A stretch of 64,000 nucleotides of DNA from JANSWY01 sp965228955 (GTDB lineage Bacteria; Bacteroidota; Bacteroidia; Cytophagales; Cyclobacteriaceae). Position 1 is the stretch's first letter, and every line of letters starts with the position of its first letter. Both the position numbers and the translations under genes were made by a program. The notes under the pieces are model-generated. The model made no database searches. It was not told the origin of the DNA and saw only the letters and a list, made by a program, of their open reading frames with translations. Positions 51,989-61,071 of the stretch are shown here, piece after piece. The stretch lies in assembly GCA_965228955.1 (NCBI GenBank), contig OZ245848.1, positions 1,054,001-1,118,000 on the forward strand. The letters are read 5' to 3'.

Positions 51989-52228
51989 TCATACACCTTG
52001 TTTGTATCTTAAATTCTTGCTGCTGTAAAAGTCTTCTATCATTTTGTTGACTACTTTAATGTGGCGGTCCAGTTTTGATCTCTCTACCAGGTCGCGCGAT
52101 CTTCTTAATTTGTAGTCCAATGTATCTGCAATGTCTTTAGCGCATTGAAGAAATAAAGCAGTTTCCTGTGCTGTCATGTATTCCGTATCTGTTACGGATA
52201 TTGTTTTTTGATTTTTAATAGCTGGCAT
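51989..52228 (-). CDS. Small paralogous protein B (FxxC helical family)
   Basis: A 79-residue protein (MPAIKNQKTISVTDTEYM). It has F26-x-x-C29, Ser44, Leu53 and Met63-Ile64, lining up without gaps to proteins A, C and D. The C-terminus (YSSKNLRYKQGV) is longer and basic. Charged amphipathic helices (LDYKLRRSRDLVERSKLDRH) suggest a helical hairpin that may bind a partner or nucleic acid (inference). Its own terminator follows. Confidence 0.75.
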   Translation of the reverse strand: MPAIKNQKTISVTDTEYMTAQETALFLQCAKDIADTLDYKLRRSRDLVERSKLDRHIKVVNKMIEDFYSSKNLRYKQGV

Positions 52229-52493
52229 AATCGTAATAGTTTAATAGTTAATTGATTGAGTAAATATCACTCGATACACTCATATTCCGAAATTCGTTTG
52301 AATCAACCCGTATATTCTTTGATAATCCAGAATAAATGGATTTAAATAGTTTTCTATGTATACGAATCTTTGAAACAAACTGATTTTCTGAGTTAAGTGC
52401 AATTATATGTTTTGTCAGGTAGCTCACAATTTCCGAATATATTACAGCTATTATATAAGGGTATATATAATATCTATTGTGTTATTGTATTGT
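52229..52493. other. Intergenic region between paralogs B and C
   Basis: About 290 bp of AT-rich DNA with no gene or clear terminator. It must hold the promoter of paralog B. The ACGGAAGATTGT element at its end recurs after paralog D. Confidence 0.35.
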
Positions 52494-52505
52494 ACGGAAG
52501 ATTGT
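52494..52505. repeat. 12-bp direct repeat, copy 1 (downstream of paralog C)
   Basis: ACGGAAGATTGT occurs here, 16 bp beyond the stop of paralog C, and again at 52864-52875 beyond paralog D. It points to tandem duplication of gene plus 3' flank or to a shared 3' element. Confidence 0.5.
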
Positions 52506-52520
52506 TTTGTACTCTGGATA

Positions 52521-52739
52521 TCACACAACGGAACCTTCAATAGGAGTATTCAATACTCTATTGATCACCTGAAGATGCATTCTAAGCTTCTCCGCCATTA
52601 CGGTGTTGTTGCTGGTAGCAATTTGTTTTTGTACTGATTTTTGAATTTCCAGTAAACACTTGGTGAATTGTTTTGCGTCTACTGCTGTATCTTCTACTGA
52701 AATTGTTTCTACTGTTGCTTTTCGCTTTAAATTAATCAT
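52521..52739 (-). CDS. Small paralogous protein C (FxxC helical family)
   Basis: A 72-residue protein (MINLKRKATVETISVEDTAV). It is the most diverged member but keeps F25-x-x-C28, Ser43, Leu52, the His in LRMHLQVIN shared with B and D, and the ungapped spacing. Its start lacks the PAI motif. Function unknown. Confidence 0.68.
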   Translation of the reverse strand: MINLKRKATVETISVEDTAVDAKQFTKCLLEIQKSVQKQIATSNNTVMAEKLRMHLQVINRVLNTPIEGSVV

Positions 52740-52863
52740 AGCTGTTGATTTTAATTTCCACTATTTTCCAATACTCTTCGACTCTGAGAGTTTCCAGTTT
52801 AATTGGTGTGTAAGCGAGATAGATTCATCACAAAGTTAATTGTGATATGTTACCTTATGTGCA

Positions 52864-52875
52864 ACGGAAGATTGT
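52864..52875. repeat. 12-bp direct repeat, copy 2 (downstream of paralog D)
   Basis: An exact second copy of ACGGAAGATTGT, 370 bp from the first and 38 bp beyond the stop of paralog D. The rest of the C-D gap (52740-52912) shows no gene or hairpin. Confidence 0.5.
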
Positions 52876-52912
52876 GAATTCGTAACTAATTATGGTGGGT
52901 TAATGTTTTGGC

Positions 52913-53143
52913 TTAGTTTACTGCCATTTGATTTCTGTTGAAATTCTCAATCATGTTTGACACTACTTCTTTGTGCATTCTAAGATTGTTAATTTCTACA
53001 AGATTTCTTGATTCCTTGATCTGCTCATCGATGTTTGAGAGCATTTGCCACGCGCAATCTAGAAATAATGCATCCTCATTAATTGACATTACTTCTGGTT
53101 GGAAGTCAATTACTGGTTCTGTTTTATTAATAGCTGGTATCAT
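52913..53143 (-). CDS. Small paralogous protein D (FxxC helical family)
   Basis: A 76-residue protein from ATG 53143 (MIPAINKTEPVIDF), chosen over an earlier start at 53173 because it aligns with the PAI start of A and B. It has F27-x-x-C30, Ser45, Leu54, His57 and Met64-Ile65. It is closest to B (ALFLDCAWQM compared with ALFLQCAKDI). Function unknown. Confidence 0.74.
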   Translation of the reverse strand: MIPAINKTEPVIDFQPEVMSINEDALFLDCAWQMLSNIDEQIKESRNLVEINNLRMHKEVVSNMIENFNRNQMAVN

Positions 53144-53279
53144 GGTGGTAGTTTTTATTAATTCGTTCCTCAAATCTTGTTGAAATACAGCTGAAAAAAA
53201 ATCTACCCTACATTAACATGAGAAAAATGCGGTAAATCGGCAAAATCTTGGATAAACCGGAATTAAGTAGGTGAAGGAA

Positions 53280-53311
53280 TTGTATTATGTACATGAACGG
53301 GAATAAATTTG
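53280..53311 (+). promoter_or_regulatory. Promoter of the OsmC-family gene
   Basis: TTG (53280-53282), 21-bp spacer and TAAATTTG (53304-53311) fit the Bacteroidota consensus. The start codon lies 76 bp downstream. Confidence 0.6.
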
Positions 53312-53387
53312 GGTGTGAATCGGGTATTTTGAGTGTTTACAGCACTTCAGTATTTAAAGTAAGACACATTATAAAAAATAACTATAG

Positions 53388-53798
53388 ATGAAAGTTTCTC
53401 TAAACTACGTCTCTGACAAAGAATTTGAGACCGAGAATGAATCCGGCAATAAGCTGATGATTGATATGTTGGATCCGGAAAGTAAGAATCATCAATCTCC
53501 TACTCAGTTATTATTATCCGCAATTGCAGCTTGTGCAGCAGTGGATATTGTGAGTATGGTGAAGAAGAAAAGAAAGACATTCGTGAATCTGGAGGCAGAA
53601 ATTGAAGGAACCAGAGCGGAGAATCATCCCAGAAAGTTTACGGAGATTCATGTAAAATATATTCTTACTTCTCCTGATATGACTAATGAAGACTTTAATA
53701 AAGTAGTTTCACTGGCAGTAGAAAACTATTGTTCTGTAGCTTCTACAGTGAATGAATCTACTAAGCTTACTCATACAGGTGAAGTAAAAGCATCTTAA
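53388..53798 (+). CDS. OsmC-family peroxide-reductase-like protein
   Basis: A 136-residue cytosolic protein of the OsmC/Ohr fold. The two redox cysteines are Cys49 in LSAIAACAAVDIV and Cys115 in VENYCSVAS. The middle carries KKRKTFVNLEAEIEGTRAENHPRKFTEIHVKY, as in the YhfA subgroup. It probably reduces organic hydroperoxides or acts in sulfur metabolism. It is monocistronic, with a promoter and a terminator. Confidence 0.9.
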   Translation: MKVSLNYVSDKEFETENESGNKLMIDMLDPESKNHQSPTQLLLSAIAACAAVDIVSMVKKKRKTFVNLEAEIEGTRAENHPRKFTEIHVKYILTSPDMTNEDFNKVVSLAVENYCSVASTVNESTKLTHTGEVKAS

Positions 53799-53814
53799 AT
53801 AGGAGGCATAAAAA

Positions 53815-53847
53815 AACGCCTCAAACAATCATTTGAGGCGTTCTTTT
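53815..53847. terminator. Bidirectional terminator between OsmC and cold-shock genes
   Basis: A perfect 11-bp stem AACGCCTCAAA (53815-53825) with TTTGAGGCGTT (53832-53842) and six-base loop. CTTTT follows on plus and a T-run on minus. Confidence 0.92.
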
Positions 53848-53871
53848 AAAAAAAAGATTTATGTCTTGATA

Positions 53872-54063
53872 TTAAGCTAATCTCACTTCAACTGCATTTA
53901 AACCTTTTTTACCTTCCTTCAATGTGAAGGTTACACTGTCATCTTGTTTAATTTCATCGATTAAACCAGATACGTGTACAAAGTACTCTGATCCTGATTC
54001 ATCGTCTGTAACGAATCCATAACCTTTAGATTCGTTAAAGAATTTTACTTTACCTGTATTCAT
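53872..54063 (-). CDS. Cold-shock-domain protein
   Basis: A 63-residue OB-fold RNA chaperone from ATG 54063 (MNTGKVKFFNESKGYGFVTDD). RNP1 is KGYGFVTD and RNP2 is YFVHVS; the end LKEGKKGLNAVEVRL is canonical. Any longer frame upstream is 5' untranslated sequence. The leader to the promoter at 54090 is short, without an obvious cold-shock thermosensor. Confidence 0.96.
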   Translation of the reverse strand: MNTGKVKFFNESKGYGFVTDDESGSEYFVHVSGLIDEIKQDDSVTFTLKEGKKGLNAVEVRLA

Positions 54064-54089
54064 TAAAAATTTGTAATTATAATATCTAG

Positions 54090-54097
54090 CAAAGGTA
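54090..54097 (-). promoter_or_regulatory. -7 element of the cold-shock gene
   Basis: On the minus strand TACCTTTG, followed by C, is a perfect TAnnTTTGC element 27 bp before the ATG. No TTG is seen at the right spacing upstream. Confidence 0.55.
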
Positions 54098-54180
54098 CCC
54101 TTTAAAATGACAGTTAATAGTGTTTTAAACATTATTATGAGATTTCTAGTATTATTTTTACCATAACATTTAGATAACAT

Positions 54181-54423
54181 ATGAGAGTTGTTAAAGAAAT
54201 TCCCGGAGATCAGTATAACCTTACCATCTATTCATGGAACAATAAATACCTACTGAAATTTGAACAGGGATCATTTGAACAGACTTATAAAATCAGTGAG
54301 TTTGATGTGCTGCAGGAATCTGATTTGGATGTTATTGTAAGTGATGCTTTTGTAGGAAAAGTAATCAAGAGATTTGAGGAAATGAATGCTGATTTTTCAG
54401 AAGCAGTGCAACCTATTCTGTAA
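54181..54423 (+). CDS. Small conserved-looking hypothetical protein
   Basis: An 80-residue acidic protein (RVVKEIPGDQYNLTIYSWNNKYLLKFEQG). It has beta-hairpin sequence followed by a helix (DAFVGKVIKRFEEMNADFSEAV), consistent with a small alpha/beta domain. I recognise no named family, though such proteins are common in Bacteroidota. It starts 118 bp from the divergent cold-shock start. Confidence 0.72.
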   Translation: MRVVKEIPGDQYNLTIYSWNNKYLLKFEQGSFEQTYKISEFDVLQESDLDVIVSDAFVGKVIKRFEEMNADFSEAVQPIL

Positions 54424-54466
54424 TTGAGAGTTTAATAACTCAACCAATTTACCTAGATCTCAAAAA

Positions 54467-55156
54467 ATGTCAATTTCTCGTCTAAAACTAATCTCACCTG
54501 TTTTTATTTTCATTTTACTTATCGGTTGTGCTCAGGAAGAGGAAAAACCTCTTATGGATGAACCAGTAGTCGCTGAAGAAGTAGTAGTGGAAGGTAATAA
54601 ACCAGAACCTGTAAAAAAAGGAAGATCCAAACTGCATTATGTGCTTGGTAGAAAACTGGCTGAGACTAACTTGCAGCACTTTTCATTCTTTGGAGAGTTC
54701 TTTGGAGGAAGAGCTAAATTCTTTTCTAATCACGAACAACCAGTTGATATCGGTAACGGTCGTTCAGAAAGTGTAATGCTCACATTCCTGGATGAGGACC
54801 TAAGCAAGATTAAGTATAAAATGGATGAAGATATTGGTCCTTACTTGCTCAATAGACTTGGCAAATGTAAAATCAAAGGTTTGGATTCACTTACAACCGT
54901 GAGAATTAGACAAGGATCGTTTTTATATGCTTCGGATTCTGGACTGGCTTTAAGCGATGATTTGAAATACTACAGATTGAGATGGCAAAAAGATGATCTC
55001 GAAGCAGTTTATATTGTGAAGAGAAACGTAATAGGAGAAAAGCCTCTGTATGCATACGAGGAAAAAATCACAGATTTCAAGGAAACCATGCTTTATCTCG
55101 AACACTACAGAGGCCTTCCACAACCTACTGATGGGTTAGAAGAGTTTATGGAGTGA
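54467..55156 (+). CDS. Lipoprotein of unknown function
   Basis: A 229-residue protein with signal ISRLKLISPVFIFILLIGC and lipidated Cys, then a Glu/Val/Pro linker (about 24-52). The folded part is alpha/beta (KLHYVLGRKLAETNLQHFSFFGEFFGGRAKFF, then SVMLTFLDEDLSKIKYKM). No family is recognised. The leader ATAACTCAACCAATTT is of the A/C-rich type. Its stop is one base from the convergent BNR-protein stop, leaving no room for a separate terminator. Confidence 0.78.
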   Translation: MSISRLKLISPVFIFILLIGCAQEEEKPLMDEPVVAEEVVVEGNKPEPVKKGRSKLHYVLGRKLAETNLQHFSFFGEFFGGRAKFFSNHEQPVDIGNGRSESVMLTFLDEDLSKIKYKMDEDIGPYLLNRLGKCKIKGLDSLTTVRIRQGSFLYASDSGLALSDDLKYYRLRWQKDDLEAVYIVKRNVIGEKPLYAYEEKITDFKETMLYLEHYRGLPQPTDGLEEFME

Positions 55157-55157
55157 T

Positions 55158-58100
55158 CTACTCAAAAGATACAGCATCCACTTGCTTCTCTCTTACCATT
55201 TTATTGATATCCTTTATTTCATTGGACTTCAAAGAATTCCATTTGCTGATCTCAGCATCAATTAATTTAAATATTTCATCTCTAACAGCAACTGCCTGAT
55301 TTGTAGGCTTCCACTCTCCCCAATCTGAAATATTGGCCAAACCACTGAGTTTGTCATTTAACTTAATAGGGAAATTCAGTGGATCTTGTCTGGATCTGTT
55401 TTTTGTCTGATATAATGCTTCTTCGATAGCTGTCATTTGTGAGTTGACTGTATCAATTAACTCACTCAAATCGGTCATGTTTTCCTGCTTTTTAACTTTC
55501 GACTTCAGCGAATTAATCTGAGTTCTCGCAGATCTAATTTCCTTAATTGTTTCATGGGTAGCAGTAAGTTTATCTCTTACCGAAATAAGGAAATCGAACT
55601 GTTCATCAAGATCTTTTTGTGATGAGGCGCTTCTTGGGTCTTTCAATATTTTAAATTCTGATTCTACTGATTGACCGTTTAACGTAACAACCGCTTTGTA
55701 AGAACCTGGTGCAGCCTTAGGGCCATTAAGGTTACCAGACCACATAATCAAACCATCAAATCCTTCTGCATCTTCATATCTCATGTTCCAAAGAAATGAG
55801 TTGCTTCCTTGCTTTGGTTCAAGCTTTTTCTTTTTGTCGTAGTTGGTGAAGGTTTTAATTGTGTCTCCATCATTTTCAAAAAAGGTAATTGAAAGCGTGT
55901 CTGATTTGTCAAGTTTGTTTTTCAGGTAGTAGTAAAGTGTAACTCCACTGGAATGATTTTTACCAAGTTTAGTCGATTTGAAGTCTCCAGTTATTCCAAT
56001 TCTATAAGCATCCATTGGCTTGAAAAGATGTACTGATTTGGATTTGATTTTATCACCCAATTGATGAAGAATTGTTAAATCATCGATCATCCATAAACTT
56101 CTTCCCTGAGTAGCTGCAATAAGATTATTGTTTTTAATGGCCAGGTCAGTAATTGGAACTTGTGGCAGATTCAACTGGAAAGTACTCCAGGAATTTCCAT
56201 CATCAAATGAAACATACATGCCTGCTTCTGTACCAGCATACAGTAGTCCCTTTCTTACAGGATCAGCTCTCAAGACTCTCGTAAAATGATCAGCCTTGAT
56301 GCCTGAAGTAATTTTAGTCCAGGTCTGACCGTAATCTTTGGTTTTGTATAAATAAGGAGCAAAGTCGCCATCCTTATAAAGGGTTCCGGCAATGTAAGCG
56401 CCACCTTTCACAAATGGATCAGGCTCAACACTGTTGTACATCAAATATTTTGGAGCGCCAGCTGGAGTAACATTTGTCCAGGTTTCTCCACCATCTTTTG
56501 ATACATGAACAAGTCCATCATCCGATCCAGCCCAAAGTAAACCTTCTTCATATGGTGATTCACATGCAGCAAAGATTGTAGCATAGTACTCAACAGCAGT
56601 ATTGTCCTGAGTAATTGGACCACCACTAGAACCTAATTTATCCGGTTCGCCTCTTGTAAGATCATCACTTATAATCTCCCAGCTCTGTCCCTGGTCTGTA
56701 GAAACATGGACATAGTTAGAAGTGGTATATAGTCTTTTACTATCATGTGGCGAAAAGAATATTGGGAAGTTCCACTGGAAACGATACTTCATGTCTTCAG
56801 CTCCATGCCCCATAGGGTTATCCGGCCATACATTAATCACTCTTACCTGATCATTTTCATGATTCACCTGAGTTAGATAACCACCGTAACTTCCTCCATA
56901 AGCAATGTCATTATTAGATGGATCTACTGCAATGTGTGCACTTTCACCACCCGCAGTTGGCTCCCAGTCACGATCACCTATGAATCTGCCGTCTGTTCTG
57001 TGCTTAATTCTAATTGTGCTATTATCCTGTTGTGCAGCATAAATTCTATAAGGAAATGCATCGTCTGTGGTAACTCTGTAAAACTGCGCTGTAGGCTGAT
57101 TCTGATATGTACTCCAATTGGTACCAGCATCAAAGGTGACTTGTCCACCTCCATCATCTCCTACAATCATTCTTTTGTTGTTTTCAGGAGCAATCCATAA
57201 ATCATGGTGATCTCCATGTGGTGTTGCAAGTGATTGGAAGGTCTTACCACCATCATCTGATCTCCAGAACCTTACATTCATTACATATACACGATCTACA
57301 TTAACCGGATCAGCATATACTTTGGTGTAGTACCAGGCTCTTTGTCGGAGGCTTCTTTCGCTGTTTAGTTTTTTCCATGTTTTTCCAGAGTCATCAGACC
57401 TGAATAGGCCGCCTTCTGGCGCTTCCACCTGAGCCCATACTCTTTCTGGGTTAACTGGTGAAACTGCTACACCAATAATACCAATAGGACCCTCAGGTAA
57501 ACCTTTATTGCTCGTGATATTCACCCAATTCTCTCCAGCATCAGTAGATTTCCATAGTGCCGAACCTTCTCCTCCGCTACTAAAGCTATAAGGTGTTCTT
57601 CTAGCATTCCAGGTCGAAGCATAAATCACATCGGGATTACCAGGCTCTAAAATCAAATCAACTGCTCCAGCCTGATTATTAGCATATAGCACCTTTTTCC
57701 AGGTTTTACCACCATTGGTAGATTTGTAAACTCCTCTTTCTGTACTGTTTTTGAATATGTTACCAATTACAGCTGCATAAACAATGTCTGGATTGTTAGG
57801 GTGAACTCTGATTCTTCCAACATGTCTACCGTTTTCCAAACCAATGGATTTCCAGGTTTTACCACCATCAGTGGATTTGAATATTCCTCCATATCCGGAA
57901 GATACATTACCTCTCAATGTACTTTCCCCGGTTCCTACATAAATGATATTATTATTTGATTCTGCAACAGCAACGGCACCAATTGAACCACCAAAAAAGC
58001 CATCTGAAATATTTTGCCATGATTGTCCGCCATCAATGGTTTTCCAAACTCCACCACCGGTGGTTCCCATGTAGTATAGATTGGGTTTGTTGGCAACTCC

Positions 58101-58271
58101 TGTTACAGCACAAGATCTTCCACCTCGGAATGGCCCCACAAGTCGCCATTTAAGCGCGCTGTAGATTGAAGTGTCATAAGAAATTGTCGGGATTGAACTC
58201 TTTTTTTTGCGCTGCGCATCTACTGATGTAAACAACAACACAATCATTACTAAAAGTAAGGTCTTCTTCAT
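55158..58271 (-). CDS. Exported BNR/VPS10-like beta-propeller protein
   Basis: A 1037-residue protein with signal MKKTLLLVMIVLLFTSVDA. Residues about 35-720 hold many Asp-box/BNR repeats (SxDGGxTW: KTIDGGQSW, KSTDGGKTW, STNGGKTW, SDDSGKTW, SKDGGETW, SFDDGNSW), which form propellers as in sortilin/VPS10 and exo-sialidase-like proteins. The sialidase catalytic residues are not evident. A beta domain with YRIGITGD and NLNGPKAAPGSYKAVVTLNG follows, then a coiled helical segment (about 900-1000). It probably acts as a periplasmic or surface binding protein; the substrate is unknown. Confidence 0.87.
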   Translation of the reverse strand: MKKTLLLVMIVLLFTSVDAQRKKKSSIPTISYDTSIYSALKWRLVGPFRGGRSCAVTGVANKPNLYYMGTTGGGVWKTIDGGQSWQNISDGFFGGSIGAVAVAESNNNIIYVGTGESTLRGNVSSGYGGIFKSTDGGKTWKSIGLENGRHVGRIRVHPNNPDIVYAAVIGNIFKNSTERGVYKSTNGGKTWKKVLYANNQAGAVDLILEPGNPDVIYASTWNARRTPYSFSSGGEGSALWKSTDAGENWVNITSNKGLPEGPIGIIGVAVSPVNPERVWAQVEAPEGGLFRSDDSGKTWKKLNSERSLRQRAWYYTKVYADPVNVDRVYVMNVRFWRSDDGGKTFQSLATPHGDHHDLWIAPENNKRMIVGDDGGGQVTFDAGTNWSTYQNQPTAQFYRVTTDDAFPYRIYAAQQDNSTIRIKHRTDGRFIGDRDWEPTAGGESAHIAVDPSNNDIAYGGSYGGYLTQVNHENDQVRVINVWPDNPMGHGAEDMKYRFQWNFPIFFSPHDSKRLYTTSNYVHVSTDQGQSWEIISDDLTRGEPDKLGSSGGPITQDNTAVEYYATIFAACESPYEEGLLWAGSDDGLVHVSKDGGETWTNVTPAGAPKYLMYNSVEPDPFVKGGAYIAGTLYKDGDFAPYLYKTKDYGQTWTKITSGIKADHFTRVLRADPVRKGLLYAGTEAGMYVSFDDGNSWSTFQLNLPQVPITDLAIKNNNLIAATQGRSLWMIDDLTILHQLGDKIKSKSVHLFKPMDAYRIGITGDFKSTKLGKNHSSGVTLYYYLKNKLDKSDTLSITFFENDGDTIKTFTNYDKKKKLEPKQGSNSFLWNMRYEDAEGFDGLIMWSGNLNGPKAAPGSYKAVVTLNGQSVESEFKILKDPRSASSQKDLDEQFDFLISVRDKLTATHETIKEIRSARTQINSLKSKVKKQENMTDLSELIDTVNSQMTAIEEALYQTKNRSRQDPLNFPIKLNDKLSGLANISDWGEWKPTNQAVAVRDEIFKLIDAEISKWNSLKSNEIKDINKMVREKQVDAVSFE

Positions 58272-58418
58272 GAATTGGGTCTGGTTAATTTTTAAATTGA
58301 ATCCTAATATATGTAATTCCTGTAATTGGTCTTTGTAGAATTCGTTAAGTGGAAAATGCCACGTTTTTATGGTAGATATCTGCCATTATGTATGTAGTTT
58401 TCAGGTAAAAAACATCCC

Positions 58419-59345
58419 ATGATTAGAATTGTTTGCACCATATTATTTTTAGCTCTTTCAAGTCAATTGGTTCATTCACAAGAGATCGTTTCAGTTAAAT
58501 TAGGTGAGGAGACTCTTGTCGGTACTCTTTTAAGTCCTGAGGAAAGCAAAACGGTTGTACTCATAATTTCTGGTTCCGGTAAGACCGATAGAGATGGAAA
58601 CACCAGGGATGTTACATTAACTTATGTCAATGACTGTCTTAAGCAATTAGCTGAGCAATTGGAAGAAAAGGGTATTGCTTCATTGAGATATGACAAACGC
58701 GGAGTAGGCGAAAGCTTGTCAGAGAATTATGATGTTAAAAACCTAAGATTTAATCAATATGTGGATGATGCCCTAAAGTGGGTAGAATTTCTGGAAGGGA
58801 AATATGATAAGATCGTAATTGCAGGGCATAGTCAGGGTGGATTAGTTGGGATGCTAACTTGCCAAAAGGCTAAGATTGATAAGTTTATCTCCATTGCGGG
58901 TTTGGCGAAGGGTTTATATCAAACTTTACATGACCAATTATCAAATCAACCAGCTTTTGTGACTCAGGCCGCTATTCCGTTACTTGATAGCCTATATCAG
59001 GGCCACTATGTATACAATGTTCCACAATATTTGAATTCTATTTTCAACCGTGAGTCTCAGGATTATTTAATGTCATTTCTTCATTACGATCCTCAGGAGG
59101 AGATTAAAAAACTGAAAATCCCGATACTCGTGCTTAACGGGACACATGATTTACAGATTTCCGTTGAGGATGCAAAAATGTTGAGCGAACAAAATAAGAA
59201 AGCCAAATTTGTTTCAATAGAGGGAGTCAATCATGTTTTGAAAGAAAGTCCATTAGAAAAGGGGGCTAATGTAGCGACTTACAATGATCCGGGTCTTCAA
59301 ATAAATGCAACGATTGTCCAGGAAATTGTGAACTTCATTAAATAA
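58419..59345 (+). CDS. Exported alpha/beta hydrolase
   Basis: A 308-residue protein with signal MIRIVCTILFLALSSQLVHSQ. The alpha/beta-hydrolase core shows VVLIISGSGKTDRDGNT (oxyanion region), IASLRYDKRGVG, nucleophile Ser in VIAGHSQGGLVG, Asp in ILVLNGTHDLQI and His in EGVNHVLKE. It resembles serine aminopeptidase/prolyl-oligopeptidase-like esterases. The substrate is unknown. Confidence 0.9.
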   Translation: MIRIVCTILFLALSSQLVHSQEIVSVKLGEETLVGTLLSPEESKTVVLIISGSGKTDRDGNTRDVTLTYVNDCLKQLAEQLEEKGIASLRYDKRGVGESLSENYDVKNLRFNQYVDDALKWVEFLEGKYDKIVIAGHSQGGLVGMLTCQKAKIDKFISIAGLAKGLYQTLHDQLSNQPAFVTQAAIPLLDSLYQGHYVYNVPQYLNSIFNRESQDYLMSFLHYDPQEEIKKLKIPILVLNGTHDLQISVEDAKMLSEQNKKAKFVSIEGVNHVLKESPLEKGANVATYNDPGLQINATIVQEIVNFIK

Positions 59346-59454
59346 ATGAAAAAGAACTTCTGACTTGAAATTATTAGTTTTCAAAATTTATTGAAAATTG
59401 AAAAACAAATAAAATCGATACACTGTTTCATGACTAGAGTTTAGTCAAAACAGC

Positions 59455-60246
59455 ATGCCGAAAATCGAAAATAACTTACTGCACCACGAAATAATAGCCC
59501 ATTCAACCTCAAACGATTGGATCGTTATGGTGCATGGTGCTGGGGGAAGCAGTAAAACCTGGAATCATCAGGTTGATTATTTGAAAAAGGAATTCAATCT
59601 CCTGCTATTAGATCTGCGCGATCATGGTCTTTCAAAGTCTTTATATCCCAAATTGGATGTGTACCGACTTGATCTCATATCCACAGACATACTCAATGTC
59701 CTGGATCATCTTCAAATCAAAAAGGCTCATTTCTTAACGCTTTCACTTGGTTCGGTTTTGATTCAGCACTTTATGATGAAATATCCGAGTAGGGTGGACC
59801 GAATAATAATGGCTGGTGGAGTATTTAAGGGTACATTTTTCATGAAGACTCTGGCAAGGCTGGCATTTGGTTTGAATCGGTTCTTGACCTATCCGCAGAT
59901 GTATAAGATGTTTTCTTATATCATCATGCCTAGGAAACGAAATGCATTTGCAAGAAGAGTTTACAGACGTCAGGCCATGAAGCTTACTAAGAATGAATAC
60001 CTTAAATGGATCGGGCTTTATAAGGAAGTCTTTGAGATTCTCAAATATTTCTTCAAAGGTTCAATCAATCACAAGATTGCTGTAATCATGGGAACTCAGG
60101 ATTATGTGTTTTTATCTGGTGCCAGAGCATTTGCCAAACTCCAACCAAACGCAGAACTAATTGAAATGGAAGGAATCGGGCACATTTGTAATCTTGAAAG
60201 CCCAACTGCATTTAATCAACTGGCATTAAACTTCCTCAAGAAGTAA
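59455..60246 (+). CDS. Cytosolic alpha/beta hydrolase
   Basis: A 263-residue protein without signal. Motifs are WIVMVHGAGGSSKTWNHQ, LLLDLRDHGLS, nucleophile Ser in AHFLTLSLGSVLIQHF (SxSxG instead of the usual GxSxG), Asp in IMGTQDYVF and His in EGIGHICNLESP. A basic cap helical region (MPRKRNAFARRVYRRQAMK) is notable. The substrate is unknown. It is 109 bp from the previous gene. Confidence 0.87.
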   Translation: MPKIENNLLHHEIIAHSTSNDWIVMVHGAGGSSKTWNHQVDYLKKEFNLLLLDLRDHGLSKSLYPKLDVYRLDLISTDILNVLDHLQIKKAHFLTLSLGSVLIQHFMMKYPSRVDRIIMAGGVFKGTFFMKTLARLAFGLNRFLTYPQMYKMFSYIIMPRKRNAFARRVYRRQAMKLTKNEYLKWIGLYKEVFEILKYFFKGSINHKIAVIMGTQDYVFLSGARAFAKLQPNAELIEMEGIGHICNLESPTAFNQLALNFLKK

Positions 60247-60318
60247 CCTGCAATAATTCAATCTTACTAGTTTGATTTCTGAATCAAAATAGCTTTCTTT
60301 TTCGCTGGAAAGGAAATC

Positions 60319-61047
60319 ATGAAAATTGCTTTAGCTCAGACTCAGCCTATCACAGGAGATATTGATCAAAACATCGACAATCATATTCGTATTGCTGAAT
60401 TAGCATCTAATGAAAAATGTGATATTGTGGTGTTTTCGGAATTGTCTCTGACGGGCTATGAACCAGAAATTGCAGTCAAAAATGCTACGACGCTGGAAGA
60501 CTCAAGATTTGAAAAACTTCAACAAGCAAGTGTTGATCTCAACATCACTATTGCAGCAGGTTTCCCCTTAAAATCAGAAAAAGGAATTTACATTTCAATG
60601 GCCCTGTTTGAGTCGAATAAGCAAACATGGATTTATTCCAAACAATTCCTTCATGAGGATGAAGAACCATTTTTCATCCCTGGTAGTCATTCCAAAGGAA
60701 TCATAATGGGTTCCTGTAATGTTGGATTAGCTATTTGTTATGAGCTTTCGGTGGATGATCATTTGGAGAATAGTTTGCAGAATGGCGCTCAGGTTTATCT
60801 AACAAGTGTGGCAAAACACGCAAAAGGAGTGGAGCAAGCTTCAGAGAGACTTTCTAATGTTGCCAAAAGATTCAATCTTCAAACAATGATGGTGAATTGC
60901 ATAGGGGAATTTGATGGAATGCAATGTTCAGGGAATTCTTCGGTTTGGGGTGCTGATGGTACATTATTGGCAAGACTTGATGATAATTCGCAGGGATTAA
61001 TTCTTTTTGATAGCCACTCTCAGGAAGTATTCACCAAAACCATTTAA
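60319..61047 (+). CDS. Carbon-nitrogen hydrolase (nitrilase superfamily)
   Basis: A 242-residue enzyme with the catalytic triad Glu41 (VVFSELSLTGYE), Lys107 (IYSKQFLHEDE) and Cys139 (VGLAICYELSV). It is slightly short for the family, lacking part of the C-terminal tail. It is an amidase or omega-amidase-like hydrolase; it lies 24 bp before the adenine deaminase gene, so a nitrogen-salvage role is possible. Confidence 0.9.
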   Translation: MKIALAQTQPITGDIDQNIDNHIRIAELASNEKCDIVVFSELSLTGYEPEIAVKNATTLEDSRFEKLQQASVDLNITIAAGFPLKSEKGIYISMALFESNKQTWIYSKQFLHEDEEPFFIPGSHSKGIIMGSCNVGLAICYELSVDDHLENSLQNGAQVYLTSVAKHAKGVEQASERLSNVAKRFNLQTMMVNCIGEFDGMQCSGNSSVWGADGTLLARLDDNSQGLILFDSHSQEVFTKTI

Positions 61048-61071
61048 TTTCATTTTTTTAAATAACCAATA

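Noticed and set aside
52407..52637. A plus-strand frame of 76 codons opposite paralog C.
   Set aside because: It overlaps paralog C, whose alignment with A, B and D supports the minus strand.
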